Assembly: GCF_033958435.1 (NCBI RefSeq)
Contig: NC_134137.1
Span: 246,868,501 to 246,932,500 of the forward strand
Direction: 5' to 3'
DNA length: 64,000 bases
Source of the DNA: Carettochelys insculpta
Lineage: Eukaryota; Chordata; Testudines; Carettochelyidae
Below are positions 45,981 to 56,359 of the stretch, piece after piece. The number at the start of each line of letters is the position of its first letter. Positions within the stretch are counted from its first letter, which is position 1. The translations under genes were made by a program, and so were the position numbers. A model generated the notes under the pieces. The model was not told where the DNA came from, ran no database searches, and saw nothing but the letters and a program-made list of their open reading frames with translations.

Positions 45981-46575
45981 AATAAGATTTATATAATTTG
46001 TACTTATTGTCAATGACAACTTCAATAATTAAACTAGATTTGACTACCTAAACCACCCTCCCCCACCACCCAATCTTAATCTAATTTTCTGGCTCTTAGA
46101 ATAGGAGTTTCCTGAGCCATTTGCTACAGGAACACTTATATACAGTAAAATTTGATAAGGAACACAGAAATCAACTTAGCAGTGGATATAAATGAAAAGT
46201 CAATACAAATAGAGTTGGCATGCTCATAAAAATCTTTCCATCAGTGTTTTTAGTACTAGTATTCCCCAGATTAAATGTGAATAGTTTGGTTATGGATTTA
46301 AATGTTCTGAAGGGAAAATGGAATTTTCTTGATGCACTATGTATATATATAAATTTTATTCCTAACAATTTTGATTGTGGACAATAAGCAGTGTCTTCTG
46401 CCATCTGCCTAATGACATGAATATTTGTTTCTAGAGTCCAGACACCTAATTAATTCTCCACAAATCTTAAGAAAGATTTTTGAGATACTCTGTCCTTGAA
46501 GGACAATTTGAAGATATCCGGACAAGAGGCATGCTACACCCTCTGTTCAAAGGTAAAGCTACTAGAAGAGAGCCA

Positions 46576-46692
46576 CATAGTAACAGAGAGATAGCCGTGT
46601 TAGTCTGTATTCTATCATAAATAAATAAATAAAACCAGTCACGTAGCACTTTAACGACTAACAAAATAATTTATTAGGGGATGAGATTTTTT
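46576..46692 (-). repeat. Penelope-like element tail
   Basis: TAGCCGTGTTAGTCTGTATTC, GTAGCACTTTAACGACTAAC and AAAATAATTTATTAGGGGATG match the tail at 49869-49980, read on the minus strand. Confidence 0.75.
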
Positions 46693-46984
46693 GTTATGTA
46701 GAGCCACAGTATCAGACATATGCTGATAGGCAGCTTGTTTCTCATTTTCACTGAACCAAGGTGTCATTATTTTAGCAGTGCCTGGTAAATAAACTGGATG
46801 AGGATGAAATGGCTATGAAGGGTTTCTCAGATTATTGTGATGGTAAATTAAGTGTAATTGAACCCAAGAAACGTGGAAATAATAATTGCCCAGAGAGTAA
46901 TCCAGACAAGTGGTCTGGATTGATGTCTGAATCAGTCATTGAGGTTCCATCTATCTATTACCAAAATACTTTGCAATTTCTTCA

Positions 46985-47540
46985 GGGTAACCCTTAGGAT
47001 TTATGGGGTCCTGCACTGTATTATTAAACTGGTGCCCCTGTGCTCAGTGGCAGATAGGAAGTGGGTGGGAATTTTAGAGATGTGATTTTCATAGTCATCA
47101 GCAACACGCTAATGGAATATTTTTAAAACAAGTATTACCTAAACTAACTAACTAACTCAGACTCATCTACCTGAGAGAGAATGAAGGCTGAACTGATCCT
47201 TTTGGGATTGGAACCAGAGGTTACAGAGTCTAGGTTTTCAAACCTGCACAGTATGCCCTAAACAAGGGTTTCATTTGGAGACTTTAAAACCAGATTGGAT
47301 GACAGGGGTTGGCAAATGCCTGTTAAATGGTTTCATTACCATTTGAATGGCTCTTTCCTGAGTTCTACTGATAGTTCTGGCTGGCCTTTTCACTTTTATA
47401 TTAACTAGATCCTCTCAGGAGGAAGCAGAGCCCCAGCACTGGAAAAGGAAGAGGTAGGTGGGTGGTCTTTACGAATCAGTGGTGCCCCAAATCTTTGGGT
47501 GCCCTATGCAGCTGCATATTCTGCCTATGGGTAGGGACAG
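46985..47540. repeat. Dispersed repeat B, copy 2 (contains paralogous empty site)
   Basis: Related to 29756-30215. Its 47160-47310 segment matches the two flanks of the Harbinger at 40332-44648. The uninterrupted equivalent of that insertion point is at about 47244-47252. Confidence 0.6.
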
Positions 47541-47741
47541 CTGTGAATTTCTTATTGGATTTAGTTCTGCTCTTAATTATCTCATGGGTGTGATGGCCAG
47601 TTATGATCTATGGCAGGCCAAGAGGCCCTGACTGTGCCTCTTACAGATCTGGATTATCCTTCATGCCTTAAATTTCTCTGTTTTAGAATATTCCACTATA
47701 GGAATGAAGTCTCCATGTATCCTTAGGATGACGCAGAATAG

Positions 47742-47960
47742 CCTTCGTCTACACTAGCACCCTACTTTGAAGGGAGCATGGTAAGTAAGGTGTCGGAAGA
47801 TTATTAATGAAGTGCTGCGGTGCATATGCAGCACTTCATTAAGCTAATTCTCCCGTGCAGCAACTTCTAAGTGTTAAACTTCGTAGCGCCTTCTCACGTG
47901 TAGCTGCTGCTAACCTGCTGGTACTTCGAAGTGCCTGGGCAATTTCGAAGTCCCTTTATT
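47742..47960. mobile_element. Harbinger-type MITE relic
   Basis: Begins GCCTTCGTCTACACTAGCACC and contains CTTTGAAGG, a GCATATGC palindrome flanked by AGTGCTGC/GCAGCACT, and ACTTCGAAGTG motifs. The right terminus is not found. Confidence 0.5.
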
Positions 47961-48214
47961 CCTCAAAATTTTGAGCCCAATAAGACTCAATATTGAGCCC
48001 AGTAAGACTCAACTCCTGAGTGGATTAGACCACCATTACTGTAAGTATTCAAAATTCTTCATTGGCTCTGTATTTGCTTCCTGCTACAATTCAGTCTGCT
48101 GGCAATTACCTTTAATGGCTGGAGACAGAACTATCTGAGAAACAGTCTCTCATCCTGTGCCCTTTTAAGGTGTTTGAGATCAGTGGGGATGCTATTGATT
48201 TCTACAGTAGAACT

Positions 48215-49235
48215 TGATTCGGCCAGGTGTGTACCCAGAAGCCACCTACTACAAGGCAGGCCCAACAAGCAAAACAAGAGAACATCATAGGCCATAAAAT
48301 ACAGCCCCCACCTAAAGCCTCTCCAACGCATCATCAGTGATCTACAACTGATCCTGGACAACGATCCTGCATTCTCACAGACTTTGGGAGGCAGGCCTGT
48401 CCTTGCCTACAGACAGCCTGTCAACCTTAAACAACTTCTCACCAGCAACTATAGACCACAACACAGTAACTCCAAACCTGCAACTAATCCCTGCAACAAA
48501 CCTCAGTGCCAACTCTGCTCACATATCTATACCAGTGATGTCATCACAGGACCTAACCACATCAACCACACCATCAGGGGCTCTTTCACCTGCACATCTA
48601 CCAATATAATATATGCCATCATGTGCCAGTAATGCCCCACTGCAATTTACATTGGCCAAACTGGACAATCTCTACATAAAAGAATAAATGGACATAAATC
48701 TGACATCAGGAATGGTAACATACAAAAACTGGTAGGAGAACATTTCAATCTACCTGGAAACTCAGTTACAGATTTAAAAGTAGCAATCCTACAACAAAAA
48801 ATCTTCAAAAATAAACTCCAAAGAGAGATGTCAGAGCAGCAATTCATTTGCAGATTTGACTCCATCAGCCAAGGATTGAACAGAGACCGGGGATGGTTGG
48901 CCCATTACAAAAGTAGTTTCTCCTCTCTTGATGTTCAGACCTCCACATTACCTATTGATAGTGTGCCACATCCTCCCTGACTGAACTGACTTGATTTCTC
49001 CTCTCTTGATGTTCACAGCTCCACATGAACTGCTGATAATGGGTCACATCCTTTGTGACTGAACAGACCATGCCAACTCTGGCCCTCCTCTTGACTGAGA
49101 CTCCCTCTTTAAATCCTCCTCTGAAATCCTCCACTCATGTATCTGAAGAAGCAGGTCTTTGCCCACAAAAGCTTATGCTCCAAAATGTCTGTTAGTCTAT
49201 ATGGTGCCACAGAACTTCTTGTTTTTGATTTGGCT
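48215..49235 (+). mobile_element. Penelope-like retroelement, 5'-truncated, GIY-YIG endonuclease region
   Basis: Carries the end of the RT, a Cys-rich linker (Cys-Asn-Lys-Pro-Gln-Cys-Gln-Leu-Cys), then Ile-Ile-Tyr-Ala-Ile-Met-Cys-Gln and Ile-Tyr-Ile-Gly-Gln-Thr-Gly...Arg-Ile-Asn-Gly-His. This is the GIY-YIG domain diagnostic of these elements. It is interrupted by a stop just after Met-Cys-Gln. A 78-bp tandem duplication starts at 48917 and 48995. Ends in the typical tail near 49140-49235. Confidence 0.82.
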
Positions 49236-49868
49236 TGTAAGAGTCATTGAGAAACATCCCCATGCTTCAGAGTTCTCTTGCCCTGTAGGTTTATCAGGGC
49301 TTTATTTGGGTAACTTCAGGGAACATTATAAGGCTTATTAACTTTGTTTAGAATTTGGTTGATTTGGTGTTTGTTTCTTGTATGTGTTTGCTTTTTTAAA
49401 GTTAACTTTCAAGCTATGCTGGTGCTAGTAATGGTGGTATTGGATGGCAGCCATTCTCCCAAGGCTTGATGAGGAAAGAGTCTATAATCGGATTGCAAAT
49501 TTGGCTCTGTGGCTCTCCTACAGTTCATCTAGCATAGATGCACAGAACTGGGGGGGAGGGACTAGGGAAATGCGTAATATGGGATAATTTTGCCCAATAC
49601 ACAATTTTAAATGCCAGTTTAAAAATGATATCTGGGTTAATAAATTTTTATTTCACAAAACAGTCTGCTTTCTGAGAACAATTTCAAAATTTTTAGTAAA
49701 AAAACCCCAAATCCATGGAACATTCAAACTGCAAAGTTTTGGCTACGCCCAACCCTTAAAAACATCTTTCATTGAATATGCCACCCCAGAGCCTTGTGGA
49801 AATAATTGTTCAGGTGCCTCATACTTCCATTCTTCTCTTTGAGCTAAGTTCTTCAGTCAGATTATTAA
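49236..49868. other. No gene or repeat recognised
   Basis: AT-rich sequence separating two Penelope insertions. Confidence 0.5.
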
Positions 49869-50558
49869 GTAACAGAGACGTAGCCATGTTAGTCTATATA
49901 TTATCAAAACAAAAAAGCAGTCCAGTAGCACTTTAAAGACAAACAAAATAATTTATTAGATGATGAGCTTTCATGGGACAGACCCACTTTTTCAGACCAT
50001 AACCATACCAGTACAGACTCAATATTTAAGGCACAGAGAACAAAAAATAGTAATCAAAGTTGACAAATCAGAAAAATATTATCAAGGTGAGCAAATCAGA
50101 AAACAGAGGGGCAGAGGGAGGTGGGGAGTCAAGAATTAAATAAACCAAAGTATGTAAAAAAGCCCCTATAATGAGCTAGAAAATTGTCATCCCAGTTCAA
50201 ACCACGTGTTAATGTGCCAAATTTGAATATAAAAGAGAGTTCAGCAGCTTCTCTTTCCAAACTGCTGTGAAAAGTCCTCTTCAGTAAAATACAGACTTTC
50301 AGGTCACTAACAGAATGGCCCACTCCATTAAAGTGCTGGATGACAGGTTTGTGAATCAGGAGCGTTTTTATGTCTGTTTTATGCCCATTAATTCTTTGTC
50401 TGAGAGTTTGAAGTCTGTCCAACATACAAAGCATCTGAGCATTGTTGGCACATGATGGCATATATGATGTTAGTTGAGGAACACGTGAATGTGCCCATGA
50501 TTCTGTTAATAACCTGGTTAGGTCCAGTGATGGTATCTCCAGAATAGATATGTGGAAA
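49869..50558 (-). mobile_element. Penelope-like element, minus arm of inverted pair
   Basis: Tail at the left, then a decayed GIY-YIG reading on minus (Ile-Ile-Tyr-Ala-Ile-Met-Cys-Gln-Gln-Cys, Tyr-Val-Gly-Gln-Thr). It is the inverted complement of 51115-51690, apart from ~110 bp near 49995-50110 missing from the other arm. Confidence 0.8.
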
Positions 50559-51690
50559 AAGCTGGCAAATACAGTACAAATCAAGGATGGCCTGATCATT
50601 ACCACACTCTACCAGAAACCCACTGATCACTATACTTACCTACATGCTTTTAGCTTCCATCCTGCACACACAACTAGATCCATTGTTTACAGTCAAGCCC
50701 TTAGGTACAATCACATTTGCTCTGATCCTACTGACAGAGACCAAAAACTACAAGATCTCTACCAAATATTCATAAACCTGAATTACCCACCAGGAGAAAT
50801 AAAAAGAAACAAATCAACAGGCCCAGATGAATACCCAGAGACCACCTACTCCAAGATAGGCCCAAAAAAGCCAAAAACAGAACACCACTTGTCATTACTT
50901 ACAGCCCCCAATTCAAACGGCTGCAATGCATTATTAAAGACCTACAACCTTTCCTTAATCAATATGCACACTCCAGAAGGCCCTAGGTGACAGGCCTGTT
51001 CTCGCCTATAGACAACCTCCCAACCTTATGAGGATTCTCACGAACAACCACAGTCTATGCAGAAGGAACACCAGCCCTGGGGCTTTTCCTTGCAACAAAG
51101 CCTGCTGCGAGCTTTGTCCACATATCTATCCTGGAGATACCATTACTGGACCTAACTAGGTTATTCACACAATCACATGCACTCATGTTCCTCAACTAAC
51201 ATCATATATGCCATCATGTGCCAACAATGCCCACATGCTTGTATATTGGACAGACTTCAAACTCCCTTAGACAAAATTAACGGGCATAAAACAGACATAA
51301 AAACACACCTGATTCACAAACCTATCAGTCAGCACTTTAATGGAGTGGACCATTCTGTTAATGACCTGAAAGTCTGTATTTTACTGAAGAGGACTTTTCA
51401 CAGCAGTTTGGAAAGAGAGGCTGTAGAACTCTCTTTTATATTCAAATTTGACACATTAACATGTAGTTTGAACCGGGATGGCAATTTTTTAGCTGATTAT
51501 AGGGGCTCTATTACATTCCATGCTTTATCTAATTCTTGACTTCCCCTCCCGCCCCTCTGTTCTCTGATTTGCTCACTTGATAATATGTTTTGATTTGTCA
51601 AACTTGATTACTATGAAAGCTCATCACCTCATAAATTATTTTGTTTGTCTTTAAAGTACTACTGGACTGCTTTTTTGTTTCAGTCAGATT
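50559..51690 (+). mobile_element. Penelope-like element, plus arm of inverted pair
   Basis: Starts inside the RT (Thr-Leu-Tyr-Gln-Lys-Pro-Thr-Asp, Tyr-Ser-Gln-Ala-Leu-Arg), passes a broken linker, then a GIY-YIG remnant and tail. Joined 5'-to-5' with the minus arm at about 50558. Confidence 0.8.
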
Positions 51691-52210
51691 ATGTTTCTCA
51701 TGATACACTTCCCATCACCCTTTGCAGCTTCTAAGCAAGAGTTGAGATTGGTATGCATCATTGGCTATGTGATCTGGCTGGGAAGCATGACCCAGAGAGG
51801 AACTTTGGAATATAAAGCACCAGAACTATAGCTTCCGTGAAGCATTGCAGTGGCATTTCTGAATTTCAATTTTAAGCTGCAACTTTTTGTCTAAAAATTA
51901 TAAACTTTTTGTTTTTCAGATGAAAAATGAAAATTTGACATGGGAGGGAGAAAAAAAATGCTGACCAACTCCAGGGGATATGTGTGTCTTCTTCTTCTGT
52001 GCAACAGGCATATTATAATGGGAATACATGGGCACAGTAGAATCCAAGTAACCATGTGCACTAACCATGTACAACTTGAAAAGTATTGCTGTGTATGGAC
52101 ACACACACACCTATGTCAGGGTTCTGGTGGCTTCTGAAACTCAGTGAAATCCACTACAGGGTTCAAACTCTTAAAGAGATGCTAACCAATGCCAATATGC
52201 TATGGTACCT
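51691..52210. other. No gene recognised
   Basis: Non-coding; a short ACACACAC stretch near 52100 only. Confidence 0.5.
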
Positions 52211-52600
52211 GTGAGGGAGTGGGGAAAGGAGGGCCTGGCATCCCTGGGGTTAAAGAGATCCTCTGGGCCTAGCTAGCTGCACCCTGCTTTACATGCATCC
52301 AGTGCCAGGCCTGGAGGGAGGTGAAAAACAAGGAGCCTGGCTCAGTTTGGGGCTGACTTGCAGGGAGACGGGAGGACTTTCAGCAGGGGAACTGGAATCT
52401 GCCTGCACAACAGTCATGGGAGCATGTAAGCCCCCACGCTACACCTCTGGGAAAAGGGATGAATCTGGATGATTGGGGCCATGCCCCAAAATTAAGGACT
52501 GGCTAGGGAGTGGTGCAGGGATCCTGGGCCAGGCGCACAGGAGGCAGGGGACCAGCACCCCCTGTTTTGGCCCAGTTCCTGTGTGATCTAGCCACGAGAC
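52211..52600. repeat. Dispersed repeat A, copy 2
   Basis: Second copy of 26970-27340 in the same orientation. Confidence 0.6.
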
Positions 52601-53471
52601 TACCAAGTCACCTTGAAACCACATATATCCTAGAGGCCCATTTAGGGGTGAGGCTTCTCTGTGTAGAAGGAAAAACACTATGTCTCTTGTGGCTGGGATT
52701 TTACGGTGTAACAGTCATCACTGGACTCAGCGCATGTTGAATTCAACCTTGAACCACAGCTACTTCAGACCATGGTGATACCTGTAATGTGCTTTGGGCT
52801 AGGAAATAACCATTTTTCTCTTATGCGTCCTATAGTATGTTACACCTTCATAGTATTGTGCATGTCAAATTTCTCTGAACCCATCTACGAATGTAGAATC
52901 TCTTTCGCTGGCACCGAAACAAAGAACTTAAATAACTTGGCAAGAGCTTCGTGCTCCTGGTGACATGCAAGTCAGAAATGCTTTTTACTTATTCCAAAAC
53001 CATAATGTGTTAAGAAAATGCGCCATCAAAAACCAATCACCTGACTATTCTGGGATAATTAGAGATGCTGACAAGCCATAAGAGGTAGATTAATGAAGGA
53101 TTCAGTGATGTTTTAGATCAGCAAGTGAAGCTATTTTATTTGCCTTTTGAAAAGCATTTCTGTAGGTCTATCTGATTAGAACCCTAATGTGCTATTACAT
53201 CTTCCAATATTATAGAATATTATTCTTTATATAAGTGGTCCAAATTTTACTAAATGTTGAAAGAATAATTATCAAACAGTTTATATATGATTATATTGGT
53301 TATTTAACAGCTATTTGGTATTGTAGCTTCAGGTTGCCTTGGGCTCTTTAATAAATCAAGCTGTATAAAACATTTGTTACATTATTATTCTCAATGTTTT
53401 TAAATATTTGCAGCATTTCAGAGAAAGATACTATACCAATTAAAATTTAAAACTTTTTCCTATTACAGTTG

Positions 53472-54563
53472 ACCAGTGTTTCTCAATGCCTGGTATGCAT
53501 AGCCTTAAACATAAATGAGAGAAGTCCGGGAGGTAAGTGCGCTGTGTGGCTCTTTGAGTAATAAAATGCTCAGAGCCTTAAGAGCGCTGTGCACTGCTCT
53601 GCGCACCCATCCCTCCCTAGCACCTGGAGGGAGAAGCACGTGGCAGTGGCAATGGTGGTGGCGGGAGCGGTGGCTCTGATGATTCACTGGCATTGGATCA
53701 CAGCAGGAGTGGATTGTGCCTGGCTCTGGATGAGGGGGGATTGGGTTAAAGTGGGGGGTGGGGAGGGCTGGAAGCTGCCTGGCAGAGCTGGTCCTAGGGA
53801 CGAGCAAGCTGGGTAGTCATCTGGGGCCACCAATTTCAAGGGGTGCTGAAATGGCCTGGCCTATGAGTGGCCAGAGCCAGCGGGTGTTCACTGCATGATG
53901 ACATGGGAGGGACAGGGCCACAGCTGAGCCACCTGGTGGCTGGGCATGCAGCAGGACCTGGCAGAAGGGCACAGATGCTGGGAGGGCACATCCACCAATC
54001 CCCTGCCTAGTGGCTCCCATTTTCACAGTGCTGCCAATTAGTTAGGACTGGCCCTGCTGCCTGGGTCTGGAGGAGGGGAGGGGGATTGGGTCAAAGTGGG
54101 GAGCTGGCGGTGCCTGGCTCTGGAATTTTAATTTTCATAGGAAAAACTAAATTAAGAAATTGTGTCTCCAGAAAATGATTTAATTGTGGCCCTTAGCAGT
54201 TTGAAACCTAGGTTTGAACATTTGGTTTCATCCAAACAAACTCAAATTTCACATTAAATTAATTATATTTTTCCTGTAATTTCATTTATCTCTGTTCACG
54301 GATGTTTGCATAAAATATATACATATGCATGAATAAAAAATTTGACTTATTTTATGTATATCTAATATTTTTTATTTATCCTCTTTGCACAATCATAAGT
54401 ATAATGGCAAGCTGATTGCCTATCAGTCATTTCTTCCAATCAAGCAGCTACAAATAAGTTGTTTAAACAAATACGTTGCAATGGTAGAAAAAATGTTTGC
54501 GTGTCTGAAAATTGGAGGTACATTTTTTTTTTTAAAAAGTAGTACTTTATAAAAAAAAGGTTG
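53472..54563. mobile_element. Possible hAT-like non-autonomous element
   Basis: Starts CAGTGTTTCTCAATGCC and ends AGGTTGGGAAACTGCTG, a loose hAT-type inverted pair. No 8-bp target duplication is visible. Contains a duplicated GC-rich piece (53710-53770 and 54060-54125). Confidence 0.35.
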
Positions 54564-55954
54564 GGAAACTGCTGTACACAAACAGTTAAATTCACTGGTT
54601 AAACAGATCATAAATACAATGGAATATGAAATTAGCACATTCATGGGTCCCAAATCTTCTCACACTTACACTAGTTTTACACTATAAGGTAGAGGATAAA
54701 TGGATAAGGTACTCACCAGTCAGGAAACTTGGGTCCTATTTAAATATGCTTTTTATTCTCAGATCTGTCTCACATACTTTGTGACTGTGGGCAAGTCACT
54801 TTACTCTTTCTGTGCCTCATTTTTGCCACTGGAATTATGGTACTTATTAAAGTTTCCCAAGAATGGCATTCTGTCAATTGTTTTTCCCCACTGGGAAAGG
54901 ATTTGTTTAAATGTGTTTTTTTTTCCCCATGAGTGGGTTTCAGATGAAAAGAACTTTTTCATTTAATTTTGTTTTAATTAAGTCTCATTTTCATTTTCAT
55001 TTTCAAGAAGAAAAACTTTGGATTTTTTGTTTTGTTTCTTGCCCTATCCTTTTACCATTAAGCACTACAGAAAGATGGACATTTAGTAATTTGGTTTTCT
55101 CTTGCTTTCCCCTCTCCCTTTTTATTCTGTGTAATCTTTCAAAATTCCAACTTTGTAAGAGTTACAGTAGCAAAAGGAACCCCTCCTTTTTTGTGTAAGG
55201 AAGTTCCATTTTAAGTCATTTATGGATGCTAAATTAAAGCGTTGGAGCTCAGTAGTGACAAAATAGTTGTTGGCTAGCTTTGGAAGGCAAGCAAACAGAA
55301 GGAAGTTTTTAAGTGGTTGGGGAAGTGGGATAGCTTAACACACTGGAGGAAGGATACTATTCTATGGAACAGTATGGAAAAGGCAACGATAGGTTTTGTT
55401 AAGGCAAGAATAGTCTTGGCTCAGGTCAGGATGCAATAGAGTGACTCTGGTGATTGTCATAACACCAAAATAGTGCCTTCCTTGAGTATTTTCTGTTCCC
55501 TGCTCGTTATATCCAGTTCAGGGTTATCCTCAGATAGGAACTCTTTTCTCTGCATACCTTTGTGGGACCGGTCCTTTAAAATTGGCTAAGCCAAGCATCT
55601 GCAGCCCTGAAGTGGCTATTTTAAAATTAGCCACTGCTTGCTATTTCTTGCTGTCTTCCAGCTGTTCAGTGTTATTCTTTACAGGCAAGGAAATCAGTAT
55701 ATTCTCCCAAGTAGGAAGTAATAGCTGAGATGTAGGCTTAGGTGACAGTATGGAGAGGCTCAACAGTAAAGACCAGGAGTTAGATTATCATAGGAATGTG
55801 CAAGGAAAGCCAGGTGGGAACCAAACAGGAGAATACAGAGGCAGGAAGATACCTGTGAAGTGACTGGAAAGGGGGAAAGCCTTGAAGCTGGGAAGCCTTG
55901 AAAGTGGAGGTTAATTAGCCTTAGTGAAAGAGAGAGGAAAGGTCTGGAACAAGA
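54564..55954. other. No gene recognised
   Basis: AT-rich, T-rich in the first half, no frames with domains. Confidence 0.5.
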
Positions 55955-56356
55955 GGCTGCTTCTATACTCCCCACCTCCTGCTGGAAGTGGCAAGATAAT
56001 GAGGCAATTTGAAGCAGGCTAATGAGGTACTAATGTGCATATTCAGTGCATAATGGCAGCCACATGAATTGTGAAGTGCAGACTTCGAATTGCAGATTGA
56101 CAGTGTAGATGGGGGCAGCTTTGAAATGAGCGCCCCACTTCGACATTCCCTTACTCCCATAAAACTAGATGGGAGTAAGGGAATGTCAAAGTGGGGTGCT
56201 TATTTCAAAGCTGCCCCCATCTACACTTCAAAATTTGCGTGGCCACCATTATGCTAATGAGGTGCTGAATATGCACATTAGCACCTCATTAGCCTGCTTC
56301 GAATTGCCTCATTACCATGCCACCTCCAGTGGGAGGTGGCATTTGTAGAAGCAGCC
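55955..56356. mobile_element. Foldback (palindromic) Harbinger-type MITE, 402 bp
   Basis: The two halves are near inverted complements around a centre at about 56160 (CTTACTCCCAT...ATGGGAGTAAG). Termini GGCTGCTTCTA/TAGAAGCAGCC. Perfect AGA target duplication (55952-55954 and 56357-56359). Non-coding. Confidence 0.85.
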
Positions 56357-56359
56357 AGA

